Source of the DNA: Bacteroidetes bacterium B1(2017)
GTDB taxonomy: Bacteria > Bacteroidota > Bacteroidia > UKL13-3
Direction: 5' to 3'
NCBI GenBank assembly: GCA_002256395.1
Contig: NKJG01000002.1
Location: 792,789-856,788 of the forward strand
Length of the DNA: 64,000 bases
The notes under the pieces are model-generated. The model was not told where the DNA came from. It did no database searches and saw only the letters and a list, made by a program, of their open reading frames with translations. The position numbers and the translations under genes were made by a program. This document shows positions 1 through 9,354 of the stretch, one piece after another (the stretch's first letter is position 1; each line of letters begins with the position of its first letter).

Positions 1-110
1 CCCAATATTAAACTCTTCATATTCGTATGTTTCACGAACATCAATTACATTTAATTTTTCTCCTTTTTGCATGCGTTCATGCAATTCTTGTACAGTTATA
101 TCGCTCATTT
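1..110 (-). CDS. rhodanese-like domain protein, partial (N-terminal 36 codons)
   Basis: Reading the minus strand from the ATG at 108-110 gives MSDITVQELHERMQKG, then KLNVIDVRETYEYEEFNIG before the window edge. The stretch DVRETYEYE matches the opening of rhodanese domains (consensus DVREPxEYE), where the first beta-strand runs into the structural Asp/Arg loop. The active-site loop with its possible catalytic Cys lies outside the window, so sulfurtransferase activity cannot be judged. A short single-domain rhodanese is the likeliest form, but a fusion cannot be excluded. It lies upstream of, and in the same direction as, the T9SS gene that ends at 124. Confidence 0.75.
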
Positions 111-123
111 TAGTAGTAGGTGT

Positions 124-2973
124 TTATTGACGAATAATTAGTTTCTTGGCGAATTTCTGTTCTGTTTTCGGATTTTCAAAAACTAATACATAAAATCCTT
201 CTGCCACAGTAGGTAAATCAATTTTATTTCCAGTAGCATGCAAGGTGGCAATCTCTTGTCCCGCAATATCTACTAAGCTAATTTTATAGGTTTCTAAATC
301 TTCCAAACCTACGGTTAGTTCATGAGCTGCAGGGTTTGGGTAAATGCTAAAATCGGTTCGAACCAAAGTAGTAGGTTCTGAAATACCTGTTGGCACACCC
401 AAGAATTTACCCATAATTGGACGTATCATTAAAGCACCAGGAATTTCTGTTGGGTACCATCTACCATCCGATTTATAGAACATATTGGGATTTTGATTGA
501 ACCTAAAGTTTTTATCTAACCCCACATTTAAAACATAAGCACTGGTTTGATCCCAACCAATAAGAAATGAATCGGAAACAGCAATAGATTGAGAAAACTT
601 AAAGGCTGTAAATCCATTAATTTTATTGGTATAAATAGGCTTTAAAACCTCCTGACTGTATAATACCACATCGGAGGTAGCTTGTTCAAATAAAGGCGAA
701 ATAGATTTCCAAACCTTTAAATTAAAGCGTTGAGTGCTTACATCTGTTTCAGATTGATTAAAGAAAACATAAACCCCCACTATTGAATCGGGTTTTTCGA
801 GTGTATATTTTAAACACGCTCCAACATTTACTTTGTTCTTAATACCATAACCACCTTCTGCGGTGCCATCGTCATACGCAAAATAATTACTAAAAATAGT
901 TGGCACACTAAAGGTATCATTGCCCGTTACATTATCATTTTGGTTCCCACTAATTTTCACCCTATATCTAGTTTCAAAAACTATGCTATCGCTTGTGTTG
1001 GTGCCTGTAAAAACCACAGGCTTATTAATGTTCACCGAAGAATCACTTAGGGCCGCTATACTTGGTAAAATATTATTAAACTTATCAAGGGTATCACCTG
1101 TTGATTTTAAAACAGACCTAAAATAATCTACCGCGTAAGGTTGGTTATCGTGGTTAACTAATCTTAGTTTATCAGACAAATTACCATATTTACCCTTATT
1201 GGCTTCATATTGATTCCAAGGCATGCTGGTATACATACCCAATAAAACTGGAGGCGTATTGCTAAGCGCTAAATCCTTAATGGCATCGCGTCTTTTGCGG
1301 CCTTTATTGAATCGAATATAATCGACATGCCATTGATTTAAATTTCCCGTCAGGCTACCTCTATTTCGGATTCGTATTTGAAAATCGTCGTGAAAGAATT
1401 TTGGATTTGTTAGCACATATTCAAAATACGTAAACCTATTTAGGAAGGTATCTTTTGCGCAAATCATCATAACAATCCCAAAAGAATCTTTATCCATAGC
1501 CGAGTTTCTAAACTCAATTACAAGCGAATCACTTGGGTAAACTTGGTTGGTTAAATCTTGAGGTTCGTATTGAAAATAACAACTGAAAATTACCGAATCG
1601 GCAGGAGTTAATCCTTTTAAATTAATAGATCTTGAAGTAAGAATATCGCAAGTGCTTTTGATATTAAATTTAGAGTAGGCATTTCCATTGGCATCTAATC
1701 CATCAAAGGTGGCCACATTTAAGCTAGGTTGATTTACAGGAAAATCGTTGTTGACAAAAACATTTTTATCTAGCCATCTTTCAGAACTTACCTGCACTCT
1801 TGAGTTAGAGAAATCGTCGAAGAAAGGAAGCGGAACTTTCTTAATTACTTTGAATGCACTCACTAACCAATGAGCTTTATTGCTGTTTGAATAGGTACTC
1901 TTAAAAACAAAACGCGATTGAAAATTAGCGAACCTGAACCTACCCGTATTAATAGGAAAGGTATAGGTTGTAAGGTTGTTAATACTAGTGCCCGATAAGG
2001 CTAAAACCTTTACCCAAACACCGAGATTATTTTTAAATTCAACCAATAAAGAATCGCTCGCACTATTTTGAAAATTCGGACTTAGTGCAAACGAGTAATA
2101 AATAGAATCGCCAACATCTTGGCTTAGCACATCAAAGGGATATGTATAAAGGGTATCGGCACCACCATATTGGTTGCTGGCATTATCATATACCACACCT
2201 TTTATATTTCTTACATCTAATTTAGCACAATTCCCCCAAGGATAACTGTTTAAAAATCCATCTACAATTTTCACGTTTGGTGCTGCAAAATACTCCCAAC
2301 TCGGAACAGAATCTAGGGCATGAGGCAAGCGCATTTGATCATAAAAACCTAAAGGCCATTTTTGAGCCACAATAACTTTTGAAAGAGTATATATATTTGT
2401 ATTGCTGCTCAACAAATTGCTTGAGTAAGACAAAAAGCGCAAAGCAAATTGGTTCGATACAAATGTTTCTTTAGCAAGATTAATGAGTACTTCATGTGTT
2501 CCAACAGGATAGGCATTACTGTTCCAAATTTCTTGCCATTGGCCAAAAATATCTCTACCAAATAGTATTAATGAATCGCCGGCGGTATACGTAGTACCTG
2601 TAGAAATGGTAAAACTAGCGAAAGCAGTTTGGGTGGTGGCACTTAAATCCATGGAATTACTTATTAGTTCATCGCACATAGGAGCATTTACATACACCAG
2701 ATTATTGCTATCAAGCGCATTAAAAATTACTTTGTTAGTGGCAATATCGCAGGAGTTGTTCTTCCAATAAAGGCCATTGGTTTTGCCGTTGGTTTCAAAA
2801 AAATCTTGAAACGGAAAATTGGTTCCTTGTTTAAACAATGTAGGTTTTGAAGCTGCAGGTTGCAATGCTTGCAAAACAGGGTTGCCATATAAGGGCAATT
2901 TTACTTCTTGCGCTAAGCTTGTAAAAGCAAGTAGAACCAAGAAGAAAGTGCTTTGTAGTTTTTTAAATTTCAT
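124..2973 (-). CDS. secreted T9SS type A sorting-domain protein, 949 aa
   Basis: The protein starts with a signal peptide (MKFKKLQSTFFLVLLAFTSL, then AQ) and ends with a type A T9SS sorting domain of about 75 residues (SIYPNPAAHELTVGL near the start of the domain, KKLIIRQ at the end). The expected route is export by Sec, passage through the T9SS, and surface attachment or release. Between these are modules that repeat a pattern like FFDDFSNS ... FVNNDFP ... VATFDGLDANG, seen in many Bacteroidota surface proteins; no enzyme motif is visible. Its ATG overlaps the stop codon of the upstream PASTA gene by one base (TAATG), so the two are probably co-transcribed and translationally coupled. Its substrate or partner is unknown. 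Confidence 0.85.
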   Translation of the reverse strand: MKFKKLQSTFFLVLLAFTSLAQEVKLPLYGNPVLQALQPAASKPTLFKQGTNFPFQDFFETNGKTNGLYWKNNSCDIATNKVIFNALDSNNLVYVNAPMCDELISNSMDLSATTQTAFASFTISTGTTYTAGDSLILFGRDIFGQWQEIWNSNAYPVGTHEVLINLAKETFVSNQFALRFLSYSSNLLSSNTNIYTLSKVIVAQKWPLGFYDQMRLPHALDSVPSWEYFAAPNVKIVDGFLNSYPWGNCAKLDVRNIKGVVYDNASNQYGGADTLYTYPFDVLSQDVGDSIYYSFALSPNFQNSASDSLLVEFKNNLGVWVKVLALSGTSINNLTTYTFPINTGRFRFANFQSRFVFKSTYSNSNKAHWLVSAFKVIKKVPLPFFDDFSNSRVQVSSERWLDKNVFVNNDFPVNQPSLNVATFDGLDANGNAYSKFNIKSTCDILTSRSINLKGLTPADSVIFSCYFQYEPQDLTNQVYPSDSLVIEFRNSAMDKDSFGIVMMICAKDTFLNRFTYFEYVLTNPKFFHDDFQIRIRNRGSLTGNLNQWHVDYIRFNKGRKRRDAIKDLALSNTPPVLLGMYTSMPWNQYEANKGKYGNLSDKLRLVNHDNQPYAVDYFRSVLKSTGDTLDKFNNILPSIAALSDSSVNINKPVVFTGTNTSDSIVFETRYRVKISGNQNDNVTGNDTFSVPTIFSNYFAYDDGTAEGGYGIKNKVNVGACLKYTLEKPDSIVGVYVFFNQSETDVSTQRFNLKVWKSISPLFEQATSDVVLYSQEVLKPIYTNKINGFTAFKFSQSIAVSDSFLIGWDQTSAYVLNVGLDKNFRFNQNPNMFYKSDGRWYPTEIPGALMIRPIMGKFLGVPTGISEPTTLVRTDFSIYPNPAAHELTVGLEDLETYKISLVDIAGQEIATLHATGNKIDLPTVAEGFYVLVFENPKTEQKFAKKLIIRQ

Positions 2974-3719
2974 TAAGGAGCAGATAGAAATAAATCAACA
3001 AATTCGCCGCCTTTCATGGTAGCACCTTCCATAAATGGAGGATTTTGGCGCTTCACGGTGGCGTGGGTGCTATCTTTTACATTTCCTTCGTATACAACAG
3101 TGCCCAATTGCAATAACGACGATTGAAGTACATTTGTTGCATCTTGAAGGCTTAATCCATTAAGGTTCGGAAGAGGAACTAGTGCTCCACCACTACCATC
3201 GCCAACCACTAAATCTATGCTGGTACCTTTAGGCAATTTAGCACCAGGCTGTAAACTTTGTCCGTGCCACAATTGGTCTAATACTGCATTTTGTGCGATA
3301 TCTGGCTTATAAGTAACATTGCCCAAAACTAGGCCCATACCTGTAATAACCGTTTCGGCATACCGCAAAGAGCTATTAATTAAATTGGGCATTAATACGG
3401 TAGCACTCGCATCTGAGTTAATACTCAAATAAATGATTCTACCCTCTTTTACCTTTGAGTTGGGTGCAGGATTTTGCTCGGCCACGGCCGATTTAGGGAG
3501 CTTATCCACAAAAACCGTATCGGTAATTATGTAGCGCAATTTCTTTTGTTGCAATACTTTTTCGGCATCCTCCATTTTTAAACCTTTTAAATTAGGAAGA
3601 GTAAGCGATTGGCTATGGCGGGTATAAACGCTAAGCACTTGGGCAGCTAGCCAAACAAACACGTAGAGCACCACAGCAATAAGTATGGCGTTCAGTAAAA
3701 ATGACTTTAAAAATCTCAC
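2973..3719 (-). CDS. membrane-anchored PASTA domain protein, 248 aa
   Basis: An N-terminal transmembrane helix (about residues 8-28) is followed by three PASTA domains at roughly 40-105, 108-173 and 180-248. Each begins with a (L/M)PNL motif and has a spaced NP.(P/F)...(V/M)K(E/K/G)G pattern. PASTA domains bind peptidoglycan fragments or act as extracytoplasmic spacers. There is no kinase or penicillin-binding domain here, so this is the stand-alone membrane-anchored type common in Bacteroidota. The C-terminus lies outside the cytoplasm. It is the first gene of a probable two-gene unit with the T9SS protein downstream. It diverges from marC; the two start regions are about 50 bp apart. Confidence 0.85.
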   Translation of the reverse strand: MRFLKSFLLNAILIAVVLYVFVWLAAQVLSVYTRHSQSLTLPNLKGLKMEDAEKVLQQKKLRYIITDTVFVDKLPKSAVAEQNPAPNSKVKEGRIIYLSINSDASATVLMPNLINSSLRYAETVITGMGLVLGNVTYKPDIAQNAVLDQLWHGQSLQPGAKLPKGTSIDLVVGDGSGGALVPLPNLNGLSLQDATNVLQSSLLQLGTVVYEGNVKDSTHATVKRQNPPFMEGATMKGGEFVDLFLSAP

Positions 3720-3756
3720 GGTTGCAAAATATTAATATTTTAACAGAGTACAAAGC

Positions 3757-3764
3757 TATCTTTG
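3757..3764 (+). promoter_or_regulatory. Bacteroidota -7 box TATCTTTG upstream of marC
   Basis: The octamer matches the Bacteroidota sigma-ABfr -7 consensus TAnnTTTG and ends five bases before the chosen MarC start. If used, the transcript would be nearly leaderless. The motif is short and the assignment rests on position. Confidence 0.45.
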
Positions 3765-3769
3765 TGCCC

Positions 3770-4330
3770 ATGTTTTCAATTCAGGATATAACCACCATTA
3801 CCTTAACCCTATTTGCCATTATAGATATTATTGGCGCCTTGCCTATAATTATAAGCATTAAGAACCGTCAGAACCATTTAGATAGCGAAAAAGCAACCTT
3901 GGCAGCTGGTGCTTTAATGATTGTTTTCCTACTAATTGGCGAAAAATTCTTGAACCTTTTTGGGGTAGACATTCAATCGTTTGCCATTGCCGGTTCTATT
4001 GTAATTTTTATTATAGGTATGGAAATGATTTTAGGAATTGAAATCTTAAAGAACGATCCTGCCGCAAAAACAGGCTCCATTATACCCATTGCTTTTCCAA
4101 TTATAGCTGGCTCTGGCACGCTTACCACCATTATTAGTATGCGTGCCGTTTATAGCTTGCCAAATATCTGTTTAGGTATAATTCTGAACCTAGTTTTTGT
4201 GTATATTGTCCTGCGCATGTCGAGCCGCATCGAAAAATTGCTTGGTGACTCGGGATTATCGATGGTACGTAAATTCTTTGGCATTATACTTTTGAGTATA
4301 GCCGTTAGAATTTTTAAAGCTAATTTCTAG
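3770..4330 (+). CDS. MarC family integral membrane protein, 186 aa
   Basis: A hydrophobic protein with about six membrane helices and the typical MarC start MFSIQDITTITLTLFAIIDI, followed by GALPIIISI. Length fits the family (about 190-220 aa). The name comes from multiple antibiotic resistance, but the biochemical function of MarC/YchE/YhgN proteins is not established. I chose the ATG at 3770 over the longer frame open from 3701. The extra 23 residues would overlap the divergent PASTA gene, have no family counterpart, and lie across the TATCTTTG box. It converges with the DUF3467 gene (5-bp gap). Confidence 0.85.
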   Translation: MFSIQDITTITLTLFAIIDIIGALPIIISIKNRQNHLDSEKATLAAGALMIVFLLIGEKFLNLFGVDIQSFAIAGSIVIFIIGMEMILGIEILKNDPAAKTGSIIPIAFPIIAGSGTLTTIISMRAVYSLPNICLGIILNLVFVYIVLRMSSRIEKLLGDSGLSMVRKFFGIILLSIAVRIFKANF

Positions 4331-4334
4331 GGAA

Positions 4335-4649
4335 CTAGGCTTGTCCGGTTGGACCACCAAAGTTCATCGGAAAAGGATGAGAAGCATCGTTAATGGCAAT
4401 ATCGCCATTCATATCTTCAAACTTACTAACATTATCATTAAGTGCCATTAATAAACGCTTGGCATGATCTGGAGTAAGTACAATTCTAGATTTAACTTTT
4501 GCTTTAGGCACACCTGGCATTACGCGCACAAAGTCTATCACAAACTCACTATTTGAATGGGTTATAATAGCTAAATTTGAATATATACCTTCGGCCATTT
4601 CTTCGCTTAACTCAATTTGTAATTGGTTTTGATTTTGATCTTGATCCAT
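4335..4649 (-). CDS. DUF3467 family small protein, 104 aa
   Basis: The minus-strand frame from the ATG at 4647-4649 encodes MDQDQNQNQLQIELSEEMAE, then a compact domain with the features of DUF3467: GIYSNLA....NSEFVIDFVR near the start, VKSRIVLTPDHAKRLLMAL in the middle, and a Pro/Gly-rich end. The family is widespread in Bacteroidota and of unknown function. An upstream in-frame ATG at 4790 would add 47 residues that overlap the ATPase gene and do not resemble the family, so the shorter start is preferred. Confidence 0.85.
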   Translation of the reverse strand: MDQDQNQNQLQIELSEEMAEGIYSNLAIITHSNSEFVIDFVRVMPGVPKAKVKSRIVLTPDHAKRLLMALNDNVSKFEDMNGDIAINDASHPFPMNFGGPTGQA

Positions 4650-4725
4650 GTTCTTAAATTTTGAACGAATATAGAATTTGTTAGGAATAATAGAGAAGTT
4701 AAAAAAACAAAAAAATAGGCTTTCA

Positions 4726-5955
4726 CTAATACAATAAACCAAACATCCATAAAGGAATTTTATTCCCCATTCCAGTCTCAACTCCATCAATGGCTATATA
4801 AGATTGCTTGATTTGTTTGATTTGAGAGAAGGTTTTGTTTTTACCACCAACTTCAAAGGTAAATTGATCGTCGATAAAGAAATCGCCTACAGGTGTATAA
4901 GTAACTTTATGCTTTACCCCCATTTGATGAAAAAAGAAAACCTCCCTTATTGCTCCAATATCGGCAGGAGCGGCCGACAATGCATTCATTAAATTGGAAT
5001 TGTTCATATAAACCTTTTCAGGTTTAGTTAAAATGCTTTCATTTCCTTTATCTGTTTTCAAAAGCTTAAGCAAATGTGCGCTATCCAATTGACTTAAAAA
5101 CAACAACAGAGTATTTCTAGAAACTTCCAATTGTGCGGCCAACTTTGTTATATCTGGTTTATAAGGACCCGATACAGCAAGGTATTGTACTAATTTTTTC
5201 AGCTTAAAAACATTGCGGTATTCCATGTTAAAAACTGCTGGCAAATCTGTTTCAAGTGTTAAGTTAACAATTGCAGCTAATTTACCAGCATAGCTACTTG
5301 TACCTTCTATAAAAAAAGGATATGCGCCATAATCCAAATAATTTTTAAATGCTGGAATAACTTTCCTTCCCATCAAAATTTCATTGGCTATACTGAGGTG
5401 ATTTTTCAACAAATCATTCAATGATAGGACACTTACTGAGCTACCTTCACTAAGGTTCATAAATTCCCTAAACGACATAGCATCCATATCATAAACTACC
5501 ACCCGGCGACTTAAGTCGGCACTTCCTTTGTTTATATTTAAAACAGAAGAACTGGTAAACACTATTTTTAACTCAGAATGGTTGTCGTATATGCTTTTTA
5601 GCTCATTGCTCCAGCTTGGGTATTTATGCACTTCATCTAAAAACAAATGCGTACCGCCGTGGAGCACAAAATCATCCACAAAATCAATCAAGCGATTATT
5701 GGAAAAGTAAACATCATCCAACGACACATAAATTATGCTTTGATCTAGATTTAGATTTAGTTTGATATATTGGTGTAGCAAAGTTGTTTTACCACAACCT
5801 CTGGCTCCTCTAATAGCAATAAACCTATCCTCCCAATTGATAGTAGGCATCAGATACCTAACAAATTCAGTCTTGGTTTTTCTGACTCTTTGAACGAAGT
5901 TGTTATACATTCGTTTGATTTCAGACTCATCTGTTTTATAGGGAATAGTATCCAT
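4726..5955 (-). CDS. AAA-type ATPase with C-terminal DUF4143, 409 aa
   Basis: Residues 50-57 (GARGCGKT) are a Walker A motif and HLFLDEVH at 103-110 is a Walker B. The sensor region VFTSSSVLNI follows, and the C-terminal part (about 210-400) has a winged-helix segment and the DUF4143 nuclease-like fold. This is the ATPase/DUF4143 family of about 380-410 aa found singly across bacteria. It is often transferred horizontally; its role is unproven, with defence or regulation proposed. It is full length. Two near-identical 26-bp direct repeats lie just upstream of its start (5988-6045). Confidence 0.85.
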   Translation of the reverse strand: MDTIPYKTDESEIKRMYNNFVQRVRKTKTEFVRYLMPTINWEDRFIAIRGARGCGKTTLLHQYIKLNLNLDQSIIYVSLDDVYFSNNRLIDFVDDFVLHGGTHLFLDEVHKYPSWSNELKSIYDNHSELKIVFTSSSVLNINKGSADLSRRVVVYDMDAMSFREFMNLSEGSSVSVLSLNDLLKNHLSIANEILMGRKVIPAFKNYLDYGAYPFFIEGTSSYAGKLAAIVNLTLETDLPAVFNMEYRNVFKLKKLVQYLAVSGPYKPDITKLAAQLEVSRNTLLLFLSQLDSAHLLKLLKTDKGNESILTKPEKVYMNNSNLMNALSAAPADIGAIREVFFFHQMGVKHKVTYTPVGDFFIDDQFTFEVGGKNKTFSQIKQIKQSYIAIDGVETGMGNKIPLWMFGLLY

Positions 5956-5987
5956 TTATGTATTTATTAATACACAAATGTAGTGCA

Positions 5988-6045
5988 TTTTGTTAAACAC
6001 AAAAAACATTTTTTTTGTGTTTTGTTAAATACAAAAAACATTTTT
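5988..6045. repeat. two direct repeats of about 26 bp, possible operator
   Basis: TTTTGTTAAACACAAAAAAC at 5988 and TTTTGTTAAATACAAAAAAC at 6020, each followed by ATTTTT, recur with a 32-bp period (one base differs). They lie between the ATPase start (5955) and the end of the aldehyde dehydrogenase (6080), so they sit in the ATPase promoter region. A spacing of three helical turns fits cooperative regulator binding, but no protein is known to bind here. Confidence 0.5.
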
Positions 6046-6079
6046 ATCTATTTTTGATTTTTCAACAAAACAAATTCCG

Positions 6080-7522
6080 TTACAATTTAACGCAAACGTT
6101 CTTAGCTTCGGTAAAGAAACGAAGCGCTTCCCAACCACCTTCTCTTCCTACACCACTTTGTTTCATGCCACCAAAAGGCGTGCGTAAATCGCGTAACAAC
6201 CAGCAATTAATCCAAACAATACCGCTCTTAATGGCCCCCGCAACTCTGTGAGCTTTGGTTAAATTTTCTGTCCACACGGTGCAGGCTAAGCCATAGGTAG
6301 TGCTATTGGCCATTTCCAAAACTTCCGCTTCGGTATCAAAGGGTTGGAGCGTTACTACTGGTCCAAAAATCTCTTCTTGGTTGGTTCGGCACAAATGATC
6401 TAAACCCTCTATAACAGTAGGTTCAATAAAATAACCATTTTCGCATCTGCCGGCTACTTTTACACTAGCACCACCAGTTAAAATTGTACCACCTTCTTCC
6501 TTGGCAATTTCTATATAGCTCAATACTTTTTCGAAATGCATTTTACTAGCAATGGCTCCTACTTTGGTATCATCCAATAAGGGATCACCCACTTTTAATT
6601 TCTTAACTTGAGTTATGTAAGCCTCTTTAAATTTATCGTAAATAGAGCGCTCAATATATAAGCGCGAGCCGCATAAACAAATTTCGCCTTGGTTGGTAAA
6701 ACTGGCACGCACACTTTCTTTAACGGCCTTATCAAAATCACAATCGGCAAAGATTATGTTTGGGTTTTTACCACCCAATTCTAGCGATAACTTCTTAAAC
6801 ATAGGCGCTGCCACGCGGGCAATTTCGGCACCCGTTTTGGTTCCACCCGTAAATGAAATAGCCGTAATTTTTGGATGCGCCACTAGAGCCGAACCCACTT
6901 TAGGACCTAAGCCATGCACAATATTTAATACTCCTTTTGGCAAACCTGCTTCTATACAAAGCTTGCTAAATAAAAAAGCCGTCATGGGTGTAACCTCCGA
7001 AGGTTTTGCTACCACGCAATTACCAGAAGCAATAGCAGGAGCAATTTTCCAAGTAAATAAGTATAAAGGCAAGTTCCAAGGACTTATACAACCTACCACA
7101 CCAATAGGAGTTCTAAGGGTATAATTTAAGGCATGGTTTCCCATTGGGTGCGCCTCAGAAGCATAATGTTCAATGGCTGTTGCAAAGAAATGAATATTGG
7201 CTTGAGCTCTTGGAATCTCTCCATTTTTTGCCAACCAAAGCGGTTTACCTTGGTCTACACTTTCTGCTAAGGCAAGGGCATCGAGGTTAGCCTCAATTAA
7301 GCCAGCCAATTTGAGCATTATCTTACTACGTTCGGTTGCTGGAGTTTCGCTCCATTTTGGAAAAGCCGCTGCGGCCGCTTGGTATGCTAATTCTACATCT
7401 TCGGCATCGCTATCTGCACAATGGCTATATACGTTTCCGGTTGATGGATCTATATTTTCTAAATAGTGCTTTGCTGTTGGCTCCAGTAATTCGCCGTTGA
7501 TGTAGTTCAAGATCTTTTGCAT
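6080..7522 (-). CDS. NAD(P)-dependent aldehyde dehydrogenase, 2-aminomuconate/hydroxymuconate semialdehyde type, 480 aa
   Basis: A full-length ALDH superfamily enzyme that oxidises an aldehyde to an acid with NAD(P)+ in the cytoplasm. Visible landmarks are SPWNLPL with Asn150 (oxyanion), KPSE with Lys173 (cofactor), FTGGT at 224-228 (cofactor loop), Glu248 in LELGGKN (general base), and NQGEICLCGSR with Cys282 as the expected nucleophile. The EICLCGSR form around the Cys is typical of the ALDH8A1/2-aminomuconic and 2-hydroxymuconic semialdehyde dehydrogenase group, suggesting tryptophan (kynurenine) or aromatic meta-cleavage catabolism. No other pathway gene is adjacent, so the substrate is an inference. 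Confidence 0.88.
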   Translation of the reverse strand: MQKILNYINGELLEPTAKHYLENIDPSTGNVYSHCADSDAEDVELAYQAAAAAFPKWSETPATERSKIMLKLAGLIEANLDALALAESVDQGKPLWLAKNGEIPRAQANIHFFATAIEHYASEAHPMGNHALNYTLRTPIGVVGCISPWNLPLYLFTWKIAPAIASGNCVVAKPSEVTPMTAFLFSKLCIEAGLPKGVLNIVHGLGPKVGSALVAHPKITAISFTGGTKTGAEIARVAAPMFKKLSLELGGKNPNIIFADCDFDKAVKESVRASFTNQGEICLCGSRLYIERSIYDKFKEAYITQVKKLKVGDPLLDDTKVGAIASKMHFEKVLSYIEIAKEEGGTILTGGASVKVAGRCENGYFIEPTVIEGLDHLCRTNQEEIFGPVVTLQPFDTEAEVLEMANSTTYGLACTVWTENLTKAHRVAGAIKSGIVWINCWLLRDLRTPFGGMKQSGVGREGGWEALRFFTEAKNVCVKL

Positions 7523-7634
7523 GGTTCAAACCTAAGAATTAGGCCGCGTAACACAAAATCATATTCAAACAATTATTTGACACATACTTAAACCTTTTTT
7601 AATTATTTTTATCTGAGCATTAAATCTAAACCGC

Positions 7635-9338
7635 ATGGCCAAAATTACTCGCAAAGAATTCTTAAACATAAGAGGTTCTGAACCAAGTGTAGATAAGACC
7701 TACCCCTATGTTGACCCCAGCAATAAAGACCTTCCAAGGCATTTGCAAAAAACCTCAACGGGTATAAATCCCTACCAAGGAACGTGGGGAGATGCGCAAA
7801 TTATGCATTTACTTAGACGAACCTTATTTGGCGTGAGCAAGGCCGATTTGGATTTTTTCAAAACCAAAACCATGGTTCAGTCTGTTGATTTTTTGCTTAC
7901 ACTTCCCACCAATCCACCGCCCCCACCCTTAAACCATTACGGATACAATACTGGACAAGCCGATCCTGATGTGGCAAATGGTGAGACTTGGGTAAATGCT
8001 CCTGCAAACCCTAATTTAAATGGGGCACGCATTCAATCCTTAAAATTTTGGTGGGCAGGTTTAATGCTGAACCAAGACAGAAGTCTTAGAGAAAAAATGA
8101 CCTTGTTTTGGCATAATCATTTCTCTACCGAAATGATAAGCGTGCAAGAAGCCAGGCTTTCTTATAAACATCATGCTTTATTGAGGAGTATGTGTTTGGG
8201 AAACTTTAAAGAGTTGGTGAAACAAATAAGTATAGACCCGGCCATGCTTATTTATTTAAATGGAGAAAAAAATACCAAGACCGCACCGGATGAAAATTAT
8301 GGGCGCGAGTTACAAGAGTTATTTACCGTAGGCAAAGATTTAACCGCTCACTATACCGAAGAAGATGTAAAACAAGCCGCCAGAGTATTAACCGGATGGA
8401 GAACAAATAGAGCCGGCCTCACTAGCTTTTTTGATAGCACCAAACACGATACGGGAAACAAAACCTTTTCATCGTTTTATAACTCAACTACCATTACTGG
8501 CCGCAGCAATTCGCAAGCTGGCCTAGATGAGTTAAACGATTTACTCACCATGATTTTTGCCCAACAAGAAGTGGCAAAATATATCTGCAGAAAGCTCTAC
8601 AGGTATTTTGTGTATTATGTAATTGACGAGAGTGTTGAAACCAATGTAATTGTTCCTTTAGCTAATTTATTTAGAAACAATAACTACGAACTAAAAATAG
8701 TAGTAGAAACCTTGTTAAAGAGCGAACATTTTTACGATGTGTTGAACCAAGCATGCATGATAAAACAACCTGTTGATCATGTGGTGGGCTTGGCTAGGCA
8801 AACCAATTTAGTTTATCCCAGTGCAAGCAATGTACAGGTATTATATGGCCATTGGCAAATAACCCAGCAATACCCATTAATATTGGGTCAAGATATTGGC
8901 GACCCACCCAATGTGGCCGGATGGCCAGCCTTTTACCAAGAGCCACAGTATTACGAATTATGGATAAACTCTGACTCATTGCCAAAGCGCAATTCTCTGT
9001 GCGATTATTTACTATATTCTGGCTATACCAAGTTTAGTTATAAGCTAATTATAGATTGTGTGGGCTTTGCCGAGCAATTTCCGAATGCAAGCAATCCCAA
9101 TTTATTACTGGATCAAATTCTGCAATTGTTGTACCCTGTAGATATTAGTAGTACCGTAAAAACTACGCTAAAAACTTCCTTCCTATTATCGGGGCAGAGC
9201 AGCGATAGTTATTGGACAGATGCTTGGAATGCCTACCTCGCCGCACCTACAGATTTAGCGAAAAAGGCAGCTGTAAACAGCAGGCTTCAAGCCTTATTAA
9301 AATATGTGATGGGACAAGCAGAATATCAATTATGTTAA
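7635..9338 (+). CDS. DUF1800 family protein, 567 aa
   Basis: The sequence shows the DUF1800 hallmarks: HLLRRTLFGVS near residue 58, LREKMTLFWHNHFST around 150, a conserved ENYGRELQELFTVG segment in the middle, and NVAGWPAFY near the C-terminus. The family is of unknown biochemical function. It is almost always paired with a DUF1501 protein, as here (16-bp gap to the next gene, same strand). No clear signal peptide is visible at the chosen start (MAKITRKEF). Co-transcription with the DUF1501 gene is very likely. Confidence 0.9.
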   Translation: MAKITRKEFLNIRGSEPSVDKTYPYVDPSNKDLPRHLQKTSTGINPYQGTWGDAQIMHLLRRTLFGVSKADLDFFKTKTMVQSVDFLLTLPTNPPPPPLNHYGYNTGQADPDVANGETWVNAPANPNLNGARIQSLKFWWAGLMLNQDRSLREKMTLFWHNHFSTEMISVQEARLSYKHHALLRSMCLGNFKELVKQISIDPAMLIYLNGEKNTKTAPDENYGRELQELFTVGKDLTAHYTEEDVKQAARVLTGWRTNRAGLTSFFDSTKHDTGNKTFSSFYNSTTITGRSNSQAGLDELNDLLTMIFAQQEVAKYICRKLYRYFVYYVIDESVETNVIVPLANLFRNNNYELKIVVETLLKSEHFYDVLNQACMIKQPVDHVVGLARQTNLVYPSASNVQVLYGHWQITQQYPLILGQDIGDPPNVAGWPAFYQEPQYYELWINSDSLPKRNSLCDYLLYSGYTKFSYKLIIDCVGFAEQFPNASNPNLLLDQILQLLYPVDISSTVKTTLKTSFLLSGQSSDSYWTDAWNAYLAAPTDLAKKAAVNSRLQALLKYVMGQAEYQLC

Positions 9339-9354
9339 GTTAAGCCAAGCTATC

